Source: Endozoicomonas ascidiicola (GTDB lineage Bacteria; Pseudomonadota; Gammaproteobacteria; Pseudomonadales; Endozoicomonadaceae). From it: 38,344 nt of DNA. This document shows positions 33,168 to 38,344 of this stretch, piece by piece. Positions within the stretch are counted from its first letter, which is position 1. Each line of letters opens with the position of its first letter. A model generated the notes under the pieces. It made no database searches, had not been told where the DNA came from, and was given only the letters and a program-made list of their open reading frames with translations. The position numbers and the translations under genes were made by a program. Where the stretch lies: assembly GCF_001646945.1 (NCBI RefSeq), contig NZ_LUTV01000001.1:341240-379583 (forward strand). Reading direction: 5' to 3'.

Positions 33168-34771
33168 TGTCACATCAATCTGAATTAATTGCCACGGATA
33201 TCGACGAATACCTGAGCCGCCATGAGCGCAAAGAGATGATGCGCTTCCTAACCTGCGGCAGTGTTGATGACGGAAAAAGCACACTGATTGGCCGCCTGTT
33301 GCACGACAACAGTATGGTGTATGAAGATCAACTTGCCGCAGTGGAAAACGACAGTAAACGTGTAGGTACTCAAGGCGAGAAGATTGATCTGGCCTTGCTG
33401 GTGGATGGTCTTCAGGCAGAGCGTGAACAGGGCATCACGATTGATGTGGCCTACCGTTACTTTTCTACAGAAAAACGTAAATACATTATTGCGGATACGC
33501 CGGGTCACGAACAGTACACCCGAAATATGGCAACGGGGGCTTCAAACTGTGATCTGGCGATTATTCTGATTGATGCTCGCCAAGGTGTCCTGACTCAAAC
33601 CCGTCGGCACACGTATATTGCGAATCTACTGGGTATCAAGCACCTTGTCGTCGCCATCAATAAGATGGATCTGGTGGATTACAGTCGTGAGCGTTTTGAT
33701 GAAATTCGCCGGCAGTATCTGGATTTTGCCGAGTCGCTGAAACTCAGTGATGTGCAGTTTGTTCCTATCTCTGCATTGGATGGCGACAATGTGGTGCACA
33801 GAAGCCAGCACATGAGTTGGTATCGGGACAGCTCTCTGATGGTGATTCTGGAAAACGTTGAGCTAAGCCGAAGCAGCAACCTGGATGATTTTCGCTTTCC
33901 GGTTCAGTATGTGAATCGACCGAATCTGGATTTCCGTGGATTCTCCGGAACCATTGCTTCTGGCACTGTTCGCCCGGGTGATGAGGTTAAGGTATTGCCT
34001 TCTGGACAGACGTCTACTGTCGAACGCATTGTGACCTGGGATGGCGACTTGCCTCAGGGTATTGCCAGTCAGGCTGTGACATTGACGTTAACAGATGAAA
34101 TTGATATCAGCCGTGGCGATATGCTAATACACAACAGTGGTGATGTAACGGTGTCATCCACTCTGGATACCGATGTGGTCTGGATGGCAGAGGAGCCGCT
34201 TTCTTTGGGAAGGCAGTATCTGATCAAGTTTGCCGGTAGCCAGATTTCGGGCGCTTTTTCTGATATTTCATACCGTGTGGATATTAATTCATTAAGCGAG
34301 CATGAAGCGGATAAATTGCAGCTTAATGAAATTGGTCAGTGCCAATTGCAATTGACTAAAGATATTCCAGCGGATCGTTATCAGGATAATCGCCAGACCG
34401 GCGCTTTTATTGTGATTGATCGCTTGAGTAATGCGACGGTTGCTGCAGGCATGGTGCGCGGAGCCAGCAAGCAGGGTTCTGACATTAAACCGGTGAGCCA
34501 GCGGGAACGTCAGCAGAGATTAGGGCAAAAGGGCGGCGTTTTTGAGGTGCCCGGCCAGTACGCTGTTTCTGTTGAACGTTTGTTGTTCAATCGTGGCTTC
34601 TTCCCTGTTGTGATCAATAACAATGATGAGTTTCTTGAGCTTAAGCTTGAAATGTTATCCAACACTGAAACGGTAATTCTATTAGCAAGTGATGATTTAT
34701 CACAATCAGAGCCGCTGGATTTGGTACGTCTTACTGATCAAATTGCCCAATCCATTTCATTGGTTGAGTAG
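33167..34771 (+). CDS. cysN: Sulfate adenylyltransferase large subunit CysN (GTPase)
   Basis: A 534-residue GTPase related to EF-Tu. GTP-binding motifs are [15 protein letters not shown] (P-loop, about 31), [12 protein letters not shown] (G3) and NKMDL (G4). Domains 2 and 3 include [18 protein letters not shown] and [21 protein letters not shown] hydrolysis drives ATP sulfurylase activity of CysD. The length ends at about residue 534 with no APS-kinase domain, so this is CysN and not the CysNC fusion. No cysC is present in the window. It is translated from the cysD TGATG overlap. Confidence 0.96.
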   Translation: MSHQSELIATDIDEYLSRHERKEMMRFLTCGSVDDGKSTLIGRLLHDNSMVYEDQLAAVENDSKRVGTQGEKIDLALLVDGLQAEREQGITIDVAYRYFSTEKRKYIIADTPGHEQYTRNMATGASNCDLAIILIDARQGVLTQTRRHTYIANLLGIKHLVVAINKMDLVDYSRERFDEIRRQYLDFAESLKLSDVQFVPISALDGDNVVHRSQHMSWYRDSSLMVILENVELSRSSNLDDFRFPVQYVNRPNLDFRGFSGTIASGTVRPGDEVKVLPSGQTSTVERIVTWDGDLPQGIASQAVTLTLTDEIDISRGDMLIHNSGDVTVSSTLDTDVVWMAEEPLSLGRQYLIKFAGSQISGAFSDISYRVDINSLSEHEADKLQLNEIGQCQLQLTKDIPADRYQDNRQTGAFIVIDRLSNATVAAGMVRGASKQGSDIKPVSQRERQQRLGQKGGVFEVPGQYAVSVERLLFNRGFFPVVINNNDEFLELKLEMLSNTETVILLASDDLSQSEPLDLVRLTDQIAQSISLVE

Positions 34772-34782
34772 CTCTATTAAGG

Positions 34783-34806
34783 CACTCTCGGCGAGAGTGT
34801 TTTCTT
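34783..34806 (+). terminator. Rho-independent terminator after cysN
   Basis: CACTCTC-GGC-GAGAGTG forms a perfect 7-bp stem followed by TTTTCTTT. It separates cysDN from kbl-tdh. Confidence 0.85.
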
Positions 34807-34948
34807 TACCTCCTTTCTATTTCTTTTATTCCTTCTGTTCTTCTAAGGCAGCGCGCCTAAAATACGTACAAATGCCTGTTCAATGGCGTGCCATACTGAT
34901 TCACTATTAGCTGTTAATGATTTTAACCACCCTCTATCAGGAGCCACA

Positions 34949-36145
34949 ATGAAGGCTGATTTTTACGGTCGCCTGCGCGATCAGCTGGAAGAACTGAAAA
35001 GCGAAGGCCTTTATAAAAGTGAGCGGGTAATCAGCTCTCAGCAGCAGGCCGAAATTAAGGTAAGCACAGGCGAAGAAGTACTGAACTTTTGCGCTAATAA
35101 CTATCTGGGGCTGGCAAATTCGCCGGAGCTGATTGAAGCCGGAAAACACGGCCTTGCTGAGTTTGGCTTTGGTATGGCGTCCGTGCGCTTTATTTGCGGT
35201 ACTCAAACCGTGCATAAAGAGCTGGAGGCGAAAATTTCGGCCTTCCTGGATATGGAAGACACCATTCTTTATCCTTCCTGTTTCGATGCCAATGGCGGCT
35301 TGTTTGAAACCATTCTCGACCCAGAAGATGCCATTATCAGTGACTCTTTAAACCACGCCAGTATTATTGATGGTGTGCGTTTGTCCAAGGCTAAGCGTTT
35401 CCGTTACGCCAATAACGATATGGCGGATCTGGAAGCCCAGCTGAAAGCCGCCGACGAAGCCGGTGCCAGAACCAAACTGATCGCCACTGATGGTGTATTC
35501 TCCATGGATGGCGTGATTGCCAACCTGAAAGGTGTCTGCGATCTGGCGGATAAATACGGTGCTCTGGTGATGGTGGATGACTGTCACGCGACAGGCTTTA
35601 TCGGTGAAAATGGTGCCGGTACACCGGAATACTGCGATGTTATGGGTCGAATTGATATTCTGACCGGTACGCTCGGGAAAGCATTGGGTGGTGCTTCCGG
35701 CGGTTACACTTCGGGTAAAAAAGAAGTGATCGACTGGCTGCGTAACCGCTCCCGTCCTTACCTGTTCTCCAACACCTTGGCGCCAAGTATTGCGGCGGCC
35801 TCTCTGAAAGTGTTTGAGATGATGGCAGAAGGAGGCGAGTTGCGCGAGAAAGTACGTGGCAATGCCGAATACTTTCGTTCAGAAATGACCAAGCTGGGCT
35901 TTACCCTGGCCGGTGCCGATCATCCGATTGTGCCCGTTATGTTGGGTGATGCGTCGTTGGCAGGCAAGTTTGCGGAACGAATGCTCGAAGAAGGCATCTA
36001 TGTAGTAGGGTTCTCTTTCCCGGTAGTGCCAAAAGGTCAGGCCAGAATTCGTACTCAGATGTCCGCTGCCCATAGTCGTGAGCACCTGGATAGAGCCATT
36101 ACAGCTTTTGCCAAAATTGGCCGAGAGCTGGGCGTCATTAATTAA
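34949..36145 (+). CDS. kbl: 2-amino-3-ketobutyrate CoA ligase (glycine C-acetyltransferase)
   Basis: A 398-residue PLP enzyme, the same length as E. coli Kbl. It converts 2-amino-3-oxobutyrate and CoA to glycine and acetyl-CoA. Motifs are [57 protein letters not shown] and the PLP-lysine region [20 protein letters not shown] 34949 follows CAGGAG; an upstream frame from 34883 is longer but lacks a ribosome site and does not match the family length. It leads a two-gene operon with tdh, 32 bases away. Confidence 0.97.
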   Translation: MKADFYGRLRDQLEELKSEGLYKSERVISSQQQAEIKVSTGEEVLNFCANNYLGLANSPELIEAGKHGLAEFGFGMASVRFICGTQTVHKELEAKISAFLDMEDTILYPSCFDANGGLFETILDPEDAIISDSLNHASIIDGVRLSKAKRFRYANNDMADLEAQLKAADEAGARTKLIATDGVFSMDGVIANLKGVCDLADKYGALVMVDDCHATGFIGENGAGTPEYCDVMGRIDILTGTLGKALGGASGGYTSGKKEVIDWLRNRSRPYLFSNTLAPSIAAASLKVFEMMAEGGELREKVRGNAEYFRSEMTKLGFTLAGADHPIVPVMLGDASLAGKFAERMLEEGIYVVGFSFPVVPKGQARIRTQMSAAHSREHLDRAITAFAKIGRELGVIN

Positions 36146-36177
36146 GACGTGTCGAGATAGTTGAGATAAAGAATACT

Positions 36178-37203
36178 GTGAAAACATTAGCAAAATTAAA
36201 AGCAGAACCTGGCATTTGGATGGCTGATCGCCCAATGCCAGAAGTGGGCTATAACGATGTGCTGATCAAAATCCGCAAGACCGCTATTTGTGGTACGGAT
36301 ATGCACATCTATCACTGGGATGAATGGTCACAGAAGACCATCCCGGTAGGCATGCACGTCGGCCACGAATTTGTGGGTGAAATCATTGAGATGGGCGATG
36401 GGGTTCGTGGCTTTGAGAAAGGTCAGCGGGTTTCCGGTGAAGGTCATATCACTTGCGGCCATTGTCGTAATTGTCGGGCCGGTCGTCGTCACCTGTGTAA
36501 CTTCACTGTGGGTGTGGGTGTGAACCGTGATGGTGCCTTTGCTGAGTATTTGGTCATCCCAGCGGAGAATGCATTCCCGATTCCTGATGATATCAGCGAT
36601 GAGCTGGCTTCTATCTTTGATCCATTTGGTAATGCAGTACACACAGCGCTCTCCTTTGATCTGGTGGGTGAAGATGTTCTGATTACTGGCGCCGGCCCCA
36701 TCGGTATTATGGCGGTGGCGATTTGTAAGCACGTAGGTGCTCGCAATGTGGTGATCACAGATGTGAATGAATACCGTCTGGATCTTGCTCGTAAAATGGG
36801 TGCAACCCGTGCCGTGAATGTTGCCAACACTGAGCTGAGCGACGTGATGGCAGAGCTTGGCATGAAAGAAGGCTTTGATGTGGGGCTGGAAATGTCCGGC
36901 AATGGTCGAGCATTTGAGCAGATGCTGGAAAACATGAACCACGGTGGCAAGATAGCTTTATTGGGCATTCCTGCCAGCGATACGGTGATTGATTGGAATC
37001 AGGTGATTTTCAAAGGCTTGGTGATCAAAGGGATTTATGGTCGTGAGATGTATGAAACCTGGTATAAAATGACCAGTATGCTGCAGTCCGGTTTGGATAT
37101 TTCTCCAATCATTACTCACCGCTTTGCAGTGGATGATTTTGAGCAAGGGTTTGAAATTATGGGTTCCGGACAATCCGGCAAAGTGATTCTAGACTGGAAC
37201 TAA
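36178..37203 (+). CDS. tdh: L-threonine 3-dehydrogenase
   Basis: A 341-residue zinc-dependent medium-chain dehydrogenase, the same length as E. coli Tdh. It oxidises L-threonine to 2-amino-3-oxobutyrate with NAD+, feeding Kbl. Catalytic Zn ligands lie in AICGTD and GHEFVGE; structural Zn Cys residues are in [15 protein letters not shown]. The Rossmann motif is GAGPIGIMA. The start is GTG 36178, since [14 protein letters not shown] aligns with the E. coli N-terminus and no ATG fits. A weak ribosome site (GAGATAAAG) precedes it. Confidence 0.97.
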   Translation: MKTLAKLKAEPGIWMADRPMPEVGYNDVLIKIRKTAICGTDMHIYHWDEWSQKTIPVGMHVGHEFVGEIIEMGDGVRGFEKGQRVSGEGHITCGHCRNCRAGRRHLCNFTVGVGVNRDGAFAEYLVIPAENAFPIPDDISDELASIFDPFGNAVHTALSFDLVGEDVLITGAGPIGIMAVAICKHVGARNVVITDVNEYRLDLARKMGATRAVNVANTELSDVMAELGMKEGFDVGLEMSGNGRAFEQMLENMNHGGKIALLGIPASDTVIDWNQVIFKGLVIKGIYGREMYETWYKMTSMLQSGLDISPIITHRFAVDDFEQGFEIMGSGQSGKVILDWN

Positions 37204-37221
37204 TTAATCAAATTACTGCCC

Positions 37222-37247
37222 AAAAGCCAGCTTTGCTGGCTTTTTTA
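37222..37247 (+). terminator. Rho-independent terminator after tdh
   Basis: AAAAGCCAGC-TTT-GCTGGCTTTT is a 10-bp stem followed by TT, a strong intrinsic terminator closing the kbl-tdh operon. Confidence 0.92.
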
Positions 37248-37320
37248 TGAAAAAAACGTGCAGCGTATTGGTTATGAGCTACACATTACTATGGATGCTA
37301 TTTCCAATAGTGGAAGGTCT

Positions 37321-37501
37321 TATACCAATTCTGCTTTTAAATTGTGGGCTGCGCAGCCATTTTAACCGACTGGATCAGCGTTGAAGTTCCTCGCCATAGC
37401 TAATGCTATGACTCGTCTCTTCGCCTTTATGCCCTGTGGGTATTGCCCAGTTGCCCAAAATAACTTGCTCACTCCATAATTTAAAAGCGCCATTGGTATT
37501 A
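37321..37501. repeat. Palindromic gammaproteobacterial repeat (MITE-like)
   Basis: The ends are imperfect inverted repeats: TATACCAATTCTGCTTTTAA at the left and its approximate complement ending ATTGGTATTA at the right. The middle holds palindromes (GCTGCGCAGC; a CATAGC/GCTATG hairpin near 37400) and the block GAAGTTCCTCGCCATAGC. The type, with a TATACCAAT end and a CATAGC/GCTATG core, is one I associate with repeats in Vibrio, Shewanella and relatives. It encodes no protein. Confidence 0.7.
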
Positions 37502-37548
37502 TTCTGTAATGTGTTGATTGGTGGTTATACGTGAGGATTGGTAAGTTC

Positions 37549-37815
37549 TTTTTTTTTTCTGTTTTTTTCTGATAAGTCTTAATGCTTTTGGTGGTGGTTT
37601 TGTAGCGGCTTCTGGTGTAGAAGAATTTCTTGGTCAGCATAGAATCGATACTTTACAACGAGCAAGGAATGGAGGTTATCGAGTCAGTATTCTTTCTGGC
37701 AATGTCTCAGGTATTGATAGAGTCGCAGTCATTGTTGGCGAAGATGCTTTAAAAAACTACTCGTCTGCAGGAACTGGGGAAAAGCTGGCATCGTTATTTA
37801 CTTTTCGAGGGCTAG
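37549..37815 (+). pseudogene. Decayed coding fragment truncated by IS1182 insertion
   Basis: From about 37549 the plus frame reads a plausible protein segment: FGGGFVAASGVEEFLGQHR, then IDTLQRARNGGYRVSILSGN, SGIDRVAVIVGEDALKN and SAGTGEKLASLFTFRG. It then runs into the CTAG junction of the IS element and stops at 37820-37822. There is no in-frame ATG, and an oligo-T tract precedes it. I infer the 5' end was lost near the palindromic repeat and the 3' end by IS insertion. No family is recognised. Confidence 0.4.
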
Positions 37816-38344
37816 GAGGCTGACCGAGAATAGCCCGGTTAGCTCTCCTAAAACCAGCTCAACCTGAAAGCGCTCAAATAATGATCAGCATTTAGACCTT
37901 AATTTTCCACTTTACTCATATTCAGGCCTTTTTAAGGCATTTATGCTGCATTTTTAACCTTTTTCAAATCATCAAGACGGATTAACCCCGTTGATGCTAC
38001 TTTCACCATTTTTTTCATGTTATGCGCCGAACATACCAGCGAAAACTCTGCCGCTACTTTCTCTTTACCTCTCAGACTAAAGCTCTTGAAACCAGAATTT
38101 TTTATCTGACCAAACGGTGGCTCAGCGATGACTTTACGATGTGCGTATATTGCCTTTGCTTCAGTGGTTTCCATTTTCTTGTTCATGGCTTGGCGTATGG
38201 CCTCGAACTTATCCGTACGGATAACTCTGCCCGCCTCCTTTTTTGAACCACTGCACCTCGAGCGGTAAGAGCACTCCCTGCAGACATCTTTACTGGCTCG
38301 ATAACTTTTTCGTTTGGCTTTGCTGTTCGGGTTCGTTATTAACT
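37812..38344 (-). mobile_element. IS1182-type insertion sequence, one end plus partial transposase
   Basis: CTAGGAGGCTGACCGAGAAT at 37812 is the probable terminal sequence; the transposase frame starts beyond the window and ends at 37941. CTAG at 37812-37815 may be the target site. The other end is outside the window, so a second repeat cannot be checked. Confidence 0.6.
37941..38344 (-). CDS. IS1182-family transposase, C-terminal part (5' end outside window)
   Basis: The frame is open from the window edge to a stop at 37941, about 133 codons. It starts with an SKAKRKSYRASKDVCRECSY segment and a CxxCxYRSRC-like pattern. GRVIRTDKFEAIR, RKVIAEPPFGQIKNSGF, FSLRGKEKVAAEFSLVCSAHN and the final KKM region follow. 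These match the DDE-domain C-terminus of IS1182 transposases (the conserved Glu in VEPVFGQIK, here IAEPPFGQIK). The N-terminal DNA-binding half is not in the window. An internal ATG at 38186 is not the true start. Confidence 0.88.
   Translation of the reverse strand, partial: LITNPNSKAKRKSYRASKDVCRECSYRSRCSGSKKEAGRVIRTDKFEAIRQAMNKKMETTEAKAIYAHRKVIAEPPFGQIKNSGFKSFSLRGKEKVAAEFSLVCSAHNMKKMVKVASTGLIRLDDLKKVKNAA

Noticed and set aside
32250-33284. A 344-codon open frame antisense to cysD
   Set aside because: It lies wholly on the opposite strand of a clear CysD gene, has no recognisable motif and no ribosome site; it reflects codon bias of cysD.
33167-34771. Reading CysN as a bifunctional CysNC
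   Set aside because: The protein ends at 534 residues with no APS-kinase P-loop domain.
37362-37640. A 92-codon minus-strand frame across the palindromic repeat
   Set aside because: The translated text is the kind repeatedly produced by this repeat type; there is no ribosome site or domain.
1-38344. CRISPR array, tRNA, rRNA, riboswitch or prophage
   Set aside because: I saw no regularly spaced repeats, no cloverleaf or rRNA sequence, no recognised riboswitch and no phage structural genes.

Overview
The window reads as chromosomal DNA of a free-living or host-associated gammaproteobacterium. Housekeeping proteins (CysD/CysN, Kbl, Tdh, LivHMGF) look like the enterobacterial/marine gammaproteobacterial forms. 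Base composition is moderate by eye and intergenic DNA is AT-rich. The mix of a steroid-type meta-cleavage cluster, cellulose-active secreted enzymes and ISKra4/IS1182 elements would fit a marine oceanospirillalean/cellvibrionalean lineage, but that is an inference; no rRNA or tRNA is present to confirm it.

Layout. (1) 1-389: tail of an ISKra4-type transposase. (2) 390-12566: catabolic region with a coniferyl-type aldehyde dehydrogenase, then a divergent pair of operons. A meta-cleavage hydrolase and a large Fe-S flavoenzyme run leftward; an SDR, a SnoaL-like protein, a FATP-type acyl-CoA synthetase and an HsaC/BphC-like extradiol dioxygenase run rightward. A DUF1329 protein and a DUF1302 outer-membrane protein follow. 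The set suggests uptake, CoA activation and ring cleavage of a hydrophobic polycyclic, probably steroid-like, substrate. (3) 12675-18265: complete oppABCDF peptide importer on the minus strand. (4) 18692-22467: livHMGF on the plus strand, with no binding-protein gene in the window. (5) 22545-31176, minus strand: three secreted proteins each carrying a CBM2 cellulose-binding module. They are a GH6 cellulase with two PKD domains, a GH5 glycosidase, and a 1377-residue protein combining two beta-propeller-like regions with a diheme cytochrome domain. This trio is the most unusual part of the window. (6) 31196-32246: gene-poor DNA with a possible 35-codon membrane-protein gene and a 168-bp palindromic MITE next to cysD. 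(7) 32247-37203: cysDN (sulfate activation) and kbl-tdh (threonine degradation). (8) 37204-38344: repeat-rich DNA with a gamma-proteobacterial palindromic repeat, a decayed coding fragment and the 3' part of an IS1182-type element running off the edge.

Most transcription units end in clear hairpin terminators. Several regulatory-looking palindromes lie in the divergent promoter regions and in the leaders of the DUF1329 and DUF1302 genes. Many start sites needed correction from the longest open frame; the reasons are given per gene.
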